Source of the DNA: Fulvia fulva
Lineage: Eukaryota; Ascomycota; Dothideomycetes; Mycosphaerellales; Mycosphaerellaceae
Direction: 5' to 3'
Assembly (NCBI RefSeq): GCF_020509005.1
Contig: NC_063019.1
Location: 434,001-498,000 of the forward strand
Length of the DNA stretch: 64,000 nucleotides
Made by a program: the position numbers and the translations under genes. The notes below the pieces were generated by a model. The model was not told the DNA's origin. It saw nothing but the letters and a program-made list of their open reading frames with translations, and made no database searches. This document shows, piece after piece, positions 1 through 10,740 of the stretch (positions are counted from its first letter, which is position 1; every line of letters starts with the position of its first letter).

Positions 1-2176
1 ATATGGATTGGGGGCACCAGGCTCATATCGTGACATTGCTTGTTACAGTCGCCGTGAGAGCAATACAGAAGACTTTTACCTACAATGCGCAGCTCTCTGA
101 TGGCTTTCAATGCCCTACCTTCCATGACATAGACCATCACGACGCCGACCGCCCCTTTGAAATGGGTCACAAGTAATTCCAGCTGCATTCGCAGGCCCGC
201 TTTCTTGCTACCGCTGTGCTCCTTGCCACGCTGAATACGAGCCGCGATGGCCTCGGTCGAGTCTTCTGCTGGCTCGTTGTCGCCGTCCGGGTTCATACGG
301 CTCGCAGCAGCATTGAGCTCGGTGTCTGTTCTCTTGAGCCGCATCACGGGGGCCGATGTCTTGCTACCGCTGTTCTCCTGCCGAATACGAGCCGCGATGG
401 CTTCAGTCGATCCGCAAAGGACTGCTGGTAGTTGCCACCGCCCGCAACAGCCCTTCGCTCCGTATGTGTCCTCTTCAGTAGCATCGGAGGGCCCGAAATC
501 TTACTATCGCTGCTGCTCTGACCACGCTGAACACGAGCCGCAATGGCCTCAACCAAGTCTTCTGCTGGCTCGTCGTCGTCCTTGGGGTGCAAATCGCTTG
601 CAGCAGAAGTCAGCCCAGTCTCGTCCTTCTCCAGTTCTAGTTCAGATTGAGCAACGAGTGCTCGCCTGGTAGCATCTTGCAAGATAGCCTTCTTTCGCTT
701 TGCGTTGATCTCCGCGATGGTGTGGTCGTTTGCAGCAAACCCGTCTGCTCCTGCCGGCTGCTCAACTCCCATGTCTTCGGGGCTGCTCTTCTCTCTGCCC
801 GGTGGTGACTGCGGCATAGGGGAAGAAACGCTTGCCACGCTACTGGTACCTTTGCGCTCGGCGGCCTTTCGCATGTTGATTGACTGCATCGCCTCCCCGT
901 CGCCGCCCATCTGCTTCTTCGCTGGTGGCACAGCCTCGCCGTTACTTCCGTTCTGCCCCAGAATCGCAGATGCCTTACGCTTCACATACTTCGACTCAAG
1001 CTCTTCCTTGATTGCCTTCTGCCCAATAGAATTTTCAGCAGCACGCTTCGACAACCTCGCTCTAGCCCGCACCTTGAGTTCATGGATGACCTTGCCGCAG
1101 GCCGAGTCGCCGTACAGGTCCAACATGTCCTCGATCTGCTCTTCGATGACAGCAACGTAGTCTTTGCAGTCTGCCTCGATGGTGGCAATGGACTGCTCTC
1201 GGCTCTTGCGGACTTTCTCCAAGAACTCGCTCCCTGTGCCGTGCTCGTACTTGATGATCATGTTCTTGAAGGGTTGGAAGATGGTATAGTTGGTGCCGCG
1301 CTTCTCGGGCCACTCCTCTCCGTCAATTGTCACCACACAATCGTGCGTAACCTCCACTTTCGCCCCTTTCTTCATAGAGTCGCAGAACTTGTCACGGCAC
1401 CGACGCTCGACGCGCGGGTCGGCGCACGCCTTGATCTTCTTTTCGGCCAATGCAGTAACTCTCTCGTCCTCGAACAGTGGCACGGGAACCAACACGACCT
1501 GCTTGCACCCTGCGCATCTGAGCTTGTAGATCTTGTAGTAGCCGCTCATCACGGCCCACCTGAACTGCCAGTTGCTATTCCCATAGCGAGCACCAAACCG
1601 GAGGATTGTGCTGAAAGCCGTGTCGAGCGATGCATACTGGTTGAGAACGTAGGTCTTGTATTGGCCAAGGTATGTTGGCTTCGACTCCATTTCCACGGAT
1701 CGAGCCACGAAGGCCCGGCCGTCTTCTAGCATTGCGCTGAAGTAGGGGGCTGTCGGTCCGCCTTCGCCCTCGTGCTCGGATATCCACGTCTTGATCACCT
1801 TCTTCAGGGCCTGGTCTTGGGCCGCCTTAAGTGCCTCTGAGCGCTCTGTGATCGGTGCAGGCCTCTCCTCAGAGCTGTTCTGGGCTGAGATGCCTTCTGT
1901 GTCGATGAAGAAGATCGCGGAGGTGTCGTCTGCTTCTTGGTTGTCGCCGTGTCCATCAGTGCCCTCGAGGACAGAGTCGCGAAAGCTTAGTGGTGGCCGG
2001 TCTCCTTTGTTGACGGTGCTTATCGACATGATGGTAGAGCTGATAGATGTGGTTGCTTGCGGGTAACTTATTGGCGTGGGATGCAATCTCGAGACTGAGT
2101 TGGCAAGAGTGCGGTCGCTGGCAGCACCAAGATACAGCCCTGACAGCCGTGGTGGAATGTCGGGAGGAGCCGACAT
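1..2176 (-). CDS. hypothetical protein with C-terminal tandem repeats; probable frameshift; runs off left edge
   Basis: The uninterrupted reading frame is 610 aa (2176 down to 344), starting at ATG 2174-2176. A second in-frame ATG at 2028-2030 (MSISTVNKG) could be the true start. I do not recognise the family. The middle (about residues 200-250) has a Cys-rich patch with CAGC and later Cys residues that could bind metal. Residues 330-400 look helical and charged, followed by a Ser/Lys-rich disordered tail. The end contains about 45-residue repeats built around EAIAAR. The second copy falls out of frame near 410, but the adjacent frame stays open from there to base 1 and continues the repeats (two more EAIAARI copies). 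The simplest reading is a one-base deletion near 410-412 with the gene continuing beyond the window. An unrecognised intron cannot be excluded. There are no recognisable neighbours to suggest a role. Confidence 0.6.
225..650 (-). repeat. tandem ~45-codon protein repeat (three copies)
   Basis: On the minus strand three successive units each contain EAIAAR followed by a Gln/Ser-rich stretch and, in the first two, LKRT(H/D)TE. Copy 1 lies near 600-450, copy 2 near 420-300 and copy 3 near 285-190. Copy 1 is in the main reading frame. Copies 2 and 3 are in the adjacent frame. The nucleotide sequence around each EAIAAR is clearly similar, which indicates tandem duplication. Confidence 0.6.
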
Positions 2177-2484
2177 GCTCGCGGTCCTGCTGGCCGTGTT
2201 GTTTGCGCAGGATGCGTGGGATGTCCTCTATAGACTCGAGGATGTGTCGGAAGTGGTGCAGATCAGTGGTCGTGCAAGATCAGGTCGTCGCCTGCTGCCG
2301 ACAGTGGCTGTGCGTGGCTGTGCGAGGAAAGTGGTCGCAACAGCGGTCACGGTGGTTGAAAGAATCGGGTGCGTGTTCTGTCTGTTATACAATGAGCAGA
2401 AAGAGACTAGAGGGTAGAGCTCCAGGGTGGCCCCACAAAAGTCGCACGTGCAAACTTTGAGCAGTGAATGGAGAGCGCTAAACT

Positions 2485-3256
2485 TTAGGGACCACGACCA
2501 TGTTCACCTTCACGCGCCTCGAGCTTGACGGCGGTCATCCATGCTACCAATGGCTTGAATCGAGATGTCGCTAGCCATGTGGCAGACGAGGCACTGGCCC
2601 ACAAGGCTCGAACACAGCGTGTCGTGATGAGGAGTCCAAACCCGGCGTCACGAGTCACTTGATGGGATGAACCACTGTAAGCACCTGAACCTCGCCATGC
2701 ACTGGAGGCATTGCAAAGGACTGTCGTGTCAAAAGCTAATGAGGAGTCCCTCGCATACAACTCGTTCCCCAACTGCTCAATACCTTTTCGCGCCGCACGA
2801 TCTTGTAGTTTCTTCTCCCTGCGCATACGGAACTCTTCGAAACTTCTGAGAGCCACCGTCTCCCGATGACCGTATATCGGATCCCACTTCTTGAACTGCT
2901 CCACGTCATCGCTGTAGATGGTGTAAGAACGGCCGTGTCGCCACTTCCAATGCGCATCCCATTACCGCTTGTCTCTAGCCTCTTTCTCCCCTACTGTCTT
3001 GTCACAGCGTAGGTTCTTCGCGGCTGCTCTTACATCCGTCGCCTTCGCGCCTCATAGTCGGGATCCCTAGGCGTCCTTTTGTTCTCCCCCAATGGCGCTT
3101 TTCCCGCAAAGACGATTGCTCGATGGAGTCGACAGATGATGGTATCCTCTTGGGTGCTCCTAGGCTGCTATTGCTTGCGGACACAGTGGTATTAGATGAT
3201 GCGCTCGATCCCAGCGGCGCAGAGCCTTTGTCGTCGTTGCTCCGTAGACTAGACAT
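2485..3256 (-). pseudogene. possible degenerate hypothetical gene
   Basis: Two protein-like stretches lie head to tail on the minus strand in different frames. The first, from ATG 3256, is Ser-rich and ends in a basic segment (REKRHWGRTKGRLGIP). The second, around 2957-2700, is charged and helical (DVEQFKKWDPIYGHRE, then FEEFRMRREKKLQDRAARKG). Between them are a frame change and an in-frame TAA just before the second piece. I found no splice pair that joins them cleanly, so this may be a decayed gene or a two-exon gene whose junction I could not place. The family is not recognised. Confidence 0.3.
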
Positions 3257-3959
3257 TCGGAACGCCGGTGATGTGCGACAGGGAAAAGTAGGTATGTGGT
3301 GAGTTTCAAGAATGACGGAGACGTCTATTGGCGTGGCTGAAGCAATCGTGTTGTGACATGTTTGGATAAGGAAGAGGGATGAACCGTGGCCTGAGAAGCC
3401 GGCCAAACACAGTATTCTCACGTGCGGGCAAGTGAATGCGGAACCCGGGCAAACTTCGGCTACAAACACGTTGTTCACTCGCATGGCGTCTCCATACTAG
3501 CGACTTGGGCCTGTTCACAGTGTTGGTGTGCAGGAGAGAGCACGCATTGGTCTCTGGGCAACGATCAGAGTTGATTGGTCTCGCTTCAGCATGTGCACCC
3601 ACTGTGACTGTGGCCAAGGTCAGAAGGATTGGATGGAGTACAGGTCGTCCAGCAAAGTGCTGCCTTCATGCGAAATAAGCGGCATCGAGCCTTGTTTCGA
3701 CCAAACGACTGGGCTGAGAGAGCCCCTTCCGTCCATCTACTCACTGATGTTCTGTCTCGGTGAAAGCCAGCGCAGAACCGACCACCAGGTGAATATTAGC
3801 GCATGGGCGCCGCAAGGTTGTGCGAGCACGGACTCTTTCCGTTCACGAGACGTGCCATGCAAGTTCCGGTGCATTTCCTCCCTCGGACTAGAACATTCCG
3901 CAAACACCACCACTGCCACCACTGCACTCATCTCCACCTCGCACGCACGACCATCCAGC
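3257..3959. other. intergenic, no gene seen
   Basis: About 700 bases between the degenerate minus-strand gene and the F-box-like gene. Frames are open in places (one runs into the downstream gene) but lack conserved protein character. The last 60 bases are CA/CC-rich, as in fungal 5' leaders. Confidence 0.4.
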
Positions 3960-4607
3960 ATGGCCTCAACCACATCCCCCGCCCACCGAGTCCTCACCCT
4001 CCCCGAACTCCTCGAGCAAATCCTCCTCTACCCCGATCCAAACCCCCTCTTTCTCTCTAAACGCACCAACAAGACCTTTCGCTCAGTAATCGCATCCTCC
4101 ACCAAGCTACAACGCAAACTCTGGAACATCTCAGATCTAAACCGCGACCCCGTCCTGGATCCATATACGAGAGATCTCAAACCAACTACCTTCGCCATCA
4201 ACCCAATCTTGCACTATCACGGCGACCCCCTCAAGACGACATGGCCGATCAAACTAGCGCTACGAGCTTGCGTCAGCTTTTACTCCTCCGGTCTGGGTAC
4301 ACGGTACACGCCCCCGACTCATGCCGTGGTGGAGTGCACTCGAGAAATCCTGGGTGGTGGGACAGGGGACTGGCAGCGGATGATTATGCTCGAGGGGACT
4401 GGGAAGGTGTTCAGTATCCAGTGGTACTGCTACAATGATGAGAATGGTACGAGCATGGGTTTACGTGGCGAGACGAGTATCATTGGTCCATATACTGCTG
4501 CGCAGTTTCTAGCGGATGTGGGCGTTGAGGAGCACAAGATGAAGCAGAAATTGAAGGATTCCAGCGACTTGGGGGTTGGAGGCAGGGTGGTATTGCGCGC
4601 ATCTTGA
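3960..4607 (+). CDS. F-box-like domain protein (215 aa)
   Basis: The frame is open further upstream, but the first ATG followed by a convincing domain is 3960. Residues about 8-55 (VLTLPELLEQILLYPDP, then FLSKRTNKTFRSVIASS) have the spacing and hydrophobic pattern of an F-box (LPxELxxxI, then C/SRxxRxxxxxS), with a Trp near position 57 as is usual. Such short F-box-like proteins are numerous in Dothideomycetes. By family knowledge they may bridge Skp1 and a target for ubiquitination, but no target-binding repeat is visible here. The C-terminal two thirds is unrecognised. No intron is needed. Confidence 0.6.
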   Translation: MASTTSPAHRVLTLPELLEQILLYPDPNPLFLSKRTNKTFRSVIASSTKLQRKLWNISDLNRDPVLDPYTRDLKPTTFAINPILHYHGDPLKTTWPIKLALRACVSFYSSGLGTRYTPPTHAVVECTREILGGGTGDWQRMIMLEGTGKVFSIQWYCYNDENGTSMGLRGETSIIGPYTAAQFLADVGVEEHKMKQKLKDSSDLGVGGRVVLRAS

Positions 4608-4957
4608 GTACCTGTATGAGGCGAGGTGTCTGTGACTGGGAGGAGGCTTTCACGTGTCACCAAAGACAGAAACATGGTTCAAACTCACGGTTATGGCGTT
4701 GCCGTGTCGTGCTCTTTGTCGAATTCCCTCACTTAATGCAGAACAGTCCCTTTGTCTATAACCTCTCCCATCGCTTCGCCAACTCCAGCATTGTCGTCAA
4801 AGAATACCGAATCACCGCATTAGGTACACTGTGGGCTCATCATGGCATTGTCCATAGGCTTGCAGTGTAGAGCGTATTGTCGCCATGTAGCCTTACTGAG
4901 CCTAACCTCGTCCTCTGGTGCCCCTGACAGCCTTGCTTGCTCGGTACTCTCGCAGCC
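4608..4957. other. intergenic, no gene seen
   Basis: About 350 bases upstream of the glycosyltransferase. Short open frames only. Confidence 0.4.
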
Positions 4958-6589
4958 ATGATCTTCTCCATCCTAACGGCTATCTCACTGATAGCAGCAG
5001 CAGCACAGGATAGATACTTTGATCGATTGTTCCCGACTCAGCCGCCACCGAGTAATGCTCATGCGACCCCTGAACCAGCGATCGATGCCGGCCCTAGCAC
5101 ATTCCAAAAGCTCCTTAGCCTTGACATGACTAGTAACTTCGTCAAGCTGTGGCAGCGAGTACTGAATACCTGCACGGAGCTCTACCGTCACCTCAGCCTC
5201 GACAGCTTCTTGGCATTCACAAGCCTCCTAACGCACACTCGAGCCAACCAAATCTTCCTCTTCCTATTCGTCTTCCGCTACCTGCGTCTGGTCGTGTACA
5301 CAATTTCCTTCTACCTCATCTACCGGCCCACACCGATACCAGCTCACCCAAAGCTGCACCCAAGCGACTGCACCATCATAATCCCCACCGTCGACCCCGA
5401 GAATGCAGGCTTCAAAGAGTGCCTGACCACCGTCCTGACCAACCATCCAGCCGTCATCTTGATCGTCACAGTCGGCTTAGACAAGCAAGATCTTGTTGAA
5501 AGAGTGATCAAGGAGTTTAACCACGGCAAAACAAAAATTCGAGCAATGCAGCAAGCTCTCGCAAACAAACGTCGCCAAGTCGCTTTCGCGCTACCACACG
5601 TCCAGACGGAGATTGTGGTGCTGGTGGACGATCACGTTTACTGGCCATCTGAGAAGTTCCTCCCTACCATCCTGGCGCCGTTCGAGGACCCGAAAGTTGG
5701 TGGTATGGGCACTGTCAAGGAAGTTTGAAGGACGCATCGATTCGATTGGAAGAAGCCGTTGAGTATATTCTCCGTGGACTCCATCTACAATTTCTAGGAC
5801 TGTGTTTATCTCAAGCGACACAACTTCGAGATCGCCGCGACTAATGCGATTGATGGTGGAGTCTTTGTGCTGAGTGGGAGGACATCCGCGCATAGGACTG
5901 TGATCCTGCAGGATCCGCAGTTTATCGAGGGACTCAGCAATGAGATGTTCTTCTTCGGGAAGTTTGGACCGATCAATCCGGATGATGATAACTTCATTAC
6001 GAGGTGGGAGGTGAAGAAGGGATGGAAGTTGAGGATCCAATATTGTGATGATGCGAGGATCGAGACGGATCTGGGGAATAAGGAGAAGTGGTCTCAACAG
6101 TGTCTGAGGTGGGTCCGGACGACGTGGAGGAGCAATAGCTGTTCCCTCTTCACGGATCGAGTCGTTTGGTGGCGCCAGCCTTGGTGTGTCTATGCTGTGT
6201 ACTGGACCTCCTTCTTCAACTTTGCGTTGTTCTATGACGCGGCGCTGTTACTGACCCTGTGGAAGACGACTTTTGGTGGGCAAGGCTGGACTCCGACTGT
6301 CATTCTTGCTGTTTGGATCTTCTTGAGCAAGATGATCAAGTTGATCCCACATTTCAGGAGATGTCCGGCGGATGTTCTCCTGATTCCGTGGTACCTGGGG
6401 TTTGCCTACTACCATAGTTGGCTGAAGCCGAAGGCGCTCTTCACATTCTGGGACTGCACTTGGGGAGGTCGAAACATTGCTGCCATCAATGCTGAGGCGG
6501 CGAAGAGTGGTGCTTCTCCAGCGAAGGTTCGGCCGACTACCCCTGGGCGTCAGTCGAGTGGCTGTCATTTCCCAAGAACATCAGAGTAA
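4958..6589 (+). pseudogene. family 2 glycosyltransferase (CPS1 / fungal GT2 type) with two in-frame stop codons
   Basis: From ATG 4958 a single frame encodes an about 543-residue polytopic glycosyltransferase of the fungal GT2 group related to Cryptococcus CPS1 and Zymoseptoria GT2. It has an N-terminal membrane segment, another near residue 105-125, the start of the GT-A fold (CTIIIPTVDPEN), the metal-binding VDDHVYW near residue 225, NAIDGGVFVLSGRT near 295, the QxxRW-type motif QQCLRW near 380, and C-terminal transmembrane segments. The frame is broken by TGA 5726-5728 and TAG 5795-5797, yet the codons between and after the stops still encode family sequence (THRFDWKKP, then YLKRHNFEIAATNA). 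The stops are therefore mutations, not intron content. A GT-AG intron of 88 nt spanning both can be drawn (5710-5797) but would delete conserved residues. The family makes surface polysaccharide at the plasma membrane. This copy is probably non-functional. Confidence 0.8.
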
Positions 6590-7012
6590 TTCTAGAGAGT
6601 CATCCGAGTCGTTGAACATAATCGCCATCCTTCGTTCATGTTTCAGCCTAGTTGGTTCCGGGTTTACACTGCCTGGCGCAGGCGTGACTTCGAAGCATCT
6701 TTCACGTAGCCGTCGCGTGTGCTCAGCATGTGAAGACAGCCCTTCCAAAGTCAATCCCGCATCCACGGTCGAACCACTTCTTCAACCCTGTAGGGAAAGC
6801 TCACGGATAGCCCTCCTGAGGACTGCATGTAGACGTGTTCGCAGAAGCAGAAAAGAATTCGAGATTCCTGACATGTGATTAACCTTTCTTACCTTAAACT
6901 CGTTCATCCCCGCTTTCACAGGCACACTCACAGCTTTCTGCCTCAACTCACGCATTTCGACTTCAACCTCAAGCGTCGAACTCACAATCAACCACCGTAC
7001 CCACATCCAACC
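6590..7012. other. intergenic, no gene seen
   Basis: About 420 bases. The part nearest the downstream gene is CA-rich, as in a leader. Confidence 0.4.
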
Positions 7013-7627
7013 ATGAAGGCCATCTCAAGCGAAGACCTCAACCACCTCCTCGGCACTCTACCGCAAGAACTCGCAAGTCGACACTCTAGAACATTTCATG
7101 ATGCGCCACTGACATATCATCAGTACGACGAGATCTACACCCTCACCTTCACCCCCTCCTCGCACACCCACGCTTTCAGCACATCTTGGCAACCACCTCA
7201 CCTCCTCCACGTCGACCGCGCAAGCCGCGCCCTTTTTGCCGAGAAATATTTCGGCACGGCCTCTACCTTCACTTCACGCACTTCTGCCGTCATCCACTTT
7301 GTCACACTGGCCAAATGGCTCTCACGCCTCGACCCCAAACATCTCGAGCTGATCTCCAGCATCATGGTAACCGATGTCAGGCCACAAGGATCTCAGTCGT
7401 GGTCCCAAATCAATCCATCTATTTACTAAAAGTTGTTCCAAAGGGCCGTCAATAACTTCTTGACGATATATGGCTGCGGTAAGGAACATCCAGCACGCAG
7501 AGTCGTTTGGAAGATGCAGGTCACCGTGGCGTATGGGACGGAAGGCGAGGCAAGGGTAGAGTCGTAGGCGGAGGGTTTTGTGATTGAGGCTGTGGATGGA
7601 AGCGCTGCATTTGCTGGCTTCTGGTGA
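7013..7627 (+). pseudogene. small LPQEL/YxEIYTLTFT family gene, copy 1, with in-frame stops
   Basis: ATG 7013 begins MKAISSEDLNHLLGTLPQEL, nearly identical to copy 2 downstream. An intron of 51 nt (7073-7123) with a GC donor (GCAAGT) and CAG acceptor joins LPQEL to YDEIYTLTFT. Because 51 is a multiple of three and lacks a stop, reading through it also stays in frame. The frame meets TAA at 7427-7429 but continues in the same frame as plausible protein (KLFQRAVNNFLTIYG, then RVVWKMQVTVAYGT) to TAG 7565-7567 and then to TGA 7625-7627. The ordinary translated product would be about 121 aa if the GC-AG intron is spliced. The family resembles short F-box-like proteins that are expanded in Mycosphaerellaceae. 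Function is unknown. Both upstream stops could come from CAA/CAG by C-to-T change. Confidence 0.55.
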
Positions 7628-7836
7628 ATACTGCTGGCGGGACTAAGCCGAGGGGCTGGGTGGTTGCATTTGCGCTCGCGACGCGGATGCGGAAGGGGGG
7701 CTTGGCCTAGCGTGTGATCAGCTACGCTCACTCCGCCTGAATGATATTAGCCCCACTTCCTCATTGCTGTCCTTTCAAGATACTCACCTCAGGTCTCTTT
7801 AATCGTTCACCACACGATCAACACCACCACCTCAAA

Positions 7837-8759
7837 ATGAACCACGTCTCAAGCAAAGACCTCAACCACCTCCTCGGCACACTTCCGCAAGAACTCGTAA
7901 GTCCGCGCCACCATCCCGTGTCCAATACAGTATCCAACACCCATTTCAGTACAAAGAAATCTACACCCTAACCTTCACCCCAAAATCCACCGCCCAAAGT
8001 CCAGACCCTCACCAAATCCTAGAACCCACCCCACCTCCTCCACACCTCCCACTCCAGCCGCGCCCTCTTCGCCCACCGCTTCTTCAGCGCGAGCTTCATC
8101 TTCCCGTACCATCCACATGAGTTCGCTGGAACCGACTACCGCCGCGTCTCCAAGTGGCTCTCGAGCCTCGCACACCCGCACGTGAGCCTGATGCAATCCA
8201 TCGAGATGGTCCTAGACCTTGCGAAGAGCTGTCTGGCCATGCTACAGACGTCTCTGCGCGCATCCTTGGCGGGAGTGATGGGTTGTGACTACGGACACCC
8301 GGCGCTTGAGGCTGTGAGGAGGGCGGGGTTGATGAGCTCTGGGGAGGCGCGGGAGCTGGGGGGTTGGCGAGTGGGTGATGTGAAAAGGCTATGCTCCGAC
8401 GCGGAGAATGAGGGAGGCCAGGTCGTCATGGTGGACAGGTGGACAGGTGGCGGGCTACTTCCAAGCCCATCGCTGCTGGTGCTCGGTGGGTCCGGTGGAG
8501 CGGCTGTTTCAGGCGATAGACGGCGAGTGCGTTCTGATCCAGGGGGCCTAGAGAGGAAACAAATCTTGCTTCAAAGCCATGGCGCATCTACAAGAGCCCC
8601 TAGTACTTGTCCGCTCTATTGCGGTAGTCGACGGTTGGAACAGCTACAAATTCGCGTGGCGAAAGAGCATAGACCTCCAACTGCGAGGCACACACACCCT
8701 GCACCTTGAGGCTGCTCGGAGATTGAAATCCATTGGTATGGCGGGGATGAGGAAGTGAG
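7837..8759 (+). pseudogene. small LPQEL/YxEIYTLTFT family gene, copy 2, frameshifted
   Basis: ATG 7837 opens with MNHVSSKDLNHLLGTLPQEL. A canonical 53-nt intron (7897-7949, GTAAGT to CAG) joins it to YKEIYTLTFTPKST at the same place as in copy 1. Near 8030 homology to copy 1 shifts to another frame: PHLLHTSHSSRALFAHRFF matches PHLLHVDRASRALFAEKYF. This continues through WLSSLAHPHVSLMQSIEMV. Later pieces in further frames (for example FAWRKSIDLQLRG ending MAGMRK at about 8759) look like the original C-terminus. At least two frameshifts are needed. It is a tandem duplicate of the gene at 7013. Confidence 0.55.
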
Positions 8760-8869
8760 GAGTTCGAGGACGAAGCAGTCTGAGGAGGATGAGGGCGTAT
8801 GGGCGGCGGAAGGAGCGCTGAGAAGAAAACAAGCTTTGCTTCAAGACAATGGGGTATCTACCATATCTC
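8552..8869 (+). repeat. dispersed ~45-bp direct repeat, two diverged copies
   Basis: A segment starting gagaggaaacaaatcttgct at about 8552 recurs as gagaagaaaacaagctttgc at about 8819. Both continue as ttcaa, then atggc/gg, then atctac. The match runs about 45 bases with several substitutions. It suggests a further local duplication within the damaged family region. Confidence 0.4.
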
Positions 8870-8956
8870 CACTAAAACGCCGTTTCCCCTTCCCTCCAAA
8901 CACCACAAACCCAACCCAACCTCCCACCTGCCCCAAACAGCAGGTTTATAGCAGCC

Positions 8957-10447
8957 CTACCAATTCCACGTCCTCGCGCTCGCCGCAAAGACCGGCGGCT
9001 TCCAAATCAACTTCTCCGGCTCAATAACCCTCTTCCCCTTAACCCTCTCCTTCTCCTTCCTCCTCTCCTGCGCCTGCAACACCGCATCCGTCAACACAAT
9101 AACATGATTCTTATTACTATACCTCAGAAGATTAAGCGTGCTAAGCGTATGGAGCACATCATTAGTCGTCATCGCCAACGTGCTGCCAATATCTTCAACT
9201 GAAATTGTAGCCGCCGAGCCGGGGTGTTCTTCTTCGCGCTCGAGGAGGAGGTCGACGACGACTTCTTGCCAGTAGGCGCGGTAGCCGAGGAGGCCGAGGT
9301 CGGAGAGGGGTTTCTCGGGAGAGCCGAGCTTGCCTTCGATTTTGGAGAGTTCGTAGGAGAATTGGATTAGTAAGGCGCCGTAGCCTTTGCGTTGGTACTG
9401 CGGGAGGGTCAGGATACAGGCGAGGTTGTAGCCTTCGGCGCTGTCCTTTTCTTTGGAGAAGTAGCCGACGAGGTGGTGGCCGTGTTCGGAGCGGGCGGTC
9501 ATGCAGTAGAACATGAACGGGTCGACGTCGTAGTATAAGGTTTTGTGATCGAGGAAGAGTTTTGAGAGGAGGCAGAGGTTCCGGCACCAGGTCCGCTGGC
9601 GACGGCCGTCGATTTCGAAGAAGGAGACGTTGTCGTCGCGGTAGATTTCGTTGCCGGGTGGGTGGCGAAGTTGACACTTTTTTCTGTGGCGGGTGAATTG
9701 GAGGTTGCTGCCGAAGTAGCAGAGGCAGAATTCGCAGATGAAGACCATGTCGACGTCGCTGAATTCGGCTGGGTAGGGGGAGAAGTACCAGGGTTCGATG
9801 ATACTATCTCCCATCTGGATCTTCTCGAGGTTGCGGACGCGGCTGACTTCGGTCTGGTTCTGCGTCATGCTGCCGCCTGTGCGTAGCTTTTCGATTTCTG
9901 CTTCGCGGGAGTAGGGGACATTTTCGGATCCGGCTTTGGCAGCGATGGCGGCTTCTTGCACGTCGACGAGATCGACGTTGGAGTCGTCATCCGGTTGGGG
10001 CGTTCCATCAAGATCTTCTGTGGCGATGACGGTCGTTGCTGGATCAAGATTCTCCTTGGCTCCTGATATCGAAGGGTGTCGACTCAGTTGAGATGCTAGA
10101 TCTGGCAGAGCTGAGCCTTCCCTAGTGGCGGTACCGCTACGAGGTCGCTTCTGGCCAGTCCTAGTATGTTTCGCGTCCGTCTTCGACACTTGGTGATTCT
10201 TCGATTGAGTCTTCTTGTTGTCTTTCTTGTCAGGCTTCTCTGGAGCTGGCCATTCAACTGGCTGGGTAAGGTCCAGTCTCTCTGCCGAGACCCATTCGTC
10301 CAGACGCTTGTTGAATTCGACATAGTGGACATAGAATGTTGGCCGGCCTTTCCTGGTTTGCATGGACAGAATCTCGGCCTGACGTTGCTCGCCGTCCTTC
10401 TCCACCATGGCTTTGGTGCCAATCCTCAGCGTCGCAAGTGTGGCCAT
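8957..10447 (-). CDS. ESA1: MYST histone acetyltransferase ESA1 (NuA4 catalytic subunit)
   Basis: The protein carries an N-terminal chromo-barrel/Tudor-knot ([21 protein letters not shown]), a disordered Lys/Ser-rich linker, then the MYST domain. That domain shows a C2HC zinc finger ([12 protein letters not shown], then TRHRKKC), the catalytic Cys region NLACILTLP, the acetyl-CoA loop [11 protein letters not shown] and the conserved [18 protein letters not shown] with its Glu. Esa1 acetylates histone H4/H2A.Z within NuA4 in the nucleus. The open frame extends to 10504, but that codon is GTG. The first in-frame ATG is at 10447, giving 496 aa, and an in-frame TGA lies shortly upstream, so either the ATG at 10447 is used or a short upstream exon is missed. 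It is divergent from REX4, with about 290 bases between the starts. It has no introns. Confidence 0.93.
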   Translation of the reverse strand: MATLATLRIGTKAMVEKDGEQRQAEILSMQTRKGRPTFYVHYVEFNKRLDEWVSAERLDLTQPVEWPAPEKPDKKDNKKTQSKNHQVSKTDAKHTRTGQKRPRSGTATREGSALPDLASQLSRHPSISGAKENLDPATTVIATEDLDGTPQPDDDSNVDLVDVQEAAIAAKAGSENVPYSREAEIEKLRTGGSMTQNQTEVSRVRNLEKIQMGDSIIEPWYFSPYPAEFSDVDMVFICEFCLCYFGSNLQFTRHRKKCQLRHPPGNEIYRDDNVSFFEIDGRRQRTWCRNLCLLSKLFLDHKTLYYDVDPFMFYCMTARSEHGHHLVGYFSKEKDSAEGYNLACILTLPQYQRKGYGALLIQFSYELSKIEGKLGSPEKPLSDLGLLGYRAYWQEVVVDLLLEREEEHPGSAATISVEDIGSTLAMTTNDVLHTLSTLNLLRYSNKNHVIVLTDAVLQAQERRKEKERVKGKRVIEPEKLIWKPPVFAASARTWNW

Positions 10448-10740
10448 GCCTCGCTCGGCTTTGGAGTCGTCGCCAGCAGCGCCAGCCTTTGCGTCGGGCG
10501 CCACGATGGCTGCAGTATTCTCGCGTCACTATGTGTGAGGGTTCGCGATGAAGTCACGAGTGTGTCGATGAAACGGCCGTGTGGTGGTCCTGGTCGTGTC
10601 GCGATCCTGAATTGCGCCCGTGGACTCGACGCGGCTGACATTCCGCGCGCGAGCTCTCTCCAAAACTTGCTGGATCTTGTGGAGGTGCGTGCAATCGACA
10701 TGGTTCTCGACAGTTACGACCATGTCGATGTAAGCATGAC
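10448..10740. promoter_or_regulatory. shared divergent promoter region ESA1/REX4
   Basis: About 290 bases separate the ESA1 start (minus) and the REX4 start (plus). This region must contain both promoters. No TATA box stands out, as is common for housekeeping genes. Confidence 0.45.

Noticed and set aside
247..672. Plus-strand open frames over the leftmost gene
   Set aside because: They are antisense shadows of the G/C-rich minus-strand coding sequence and its repeats.
5710..5797. GT-AG intron that would remove both stops of the GT2 gene
   Set aside because: The 88-nt segment encodes family-conserved residues leading into YLKRHNFEIAATNA, so splicing it out would damage the protein. Kept only as an alternative.
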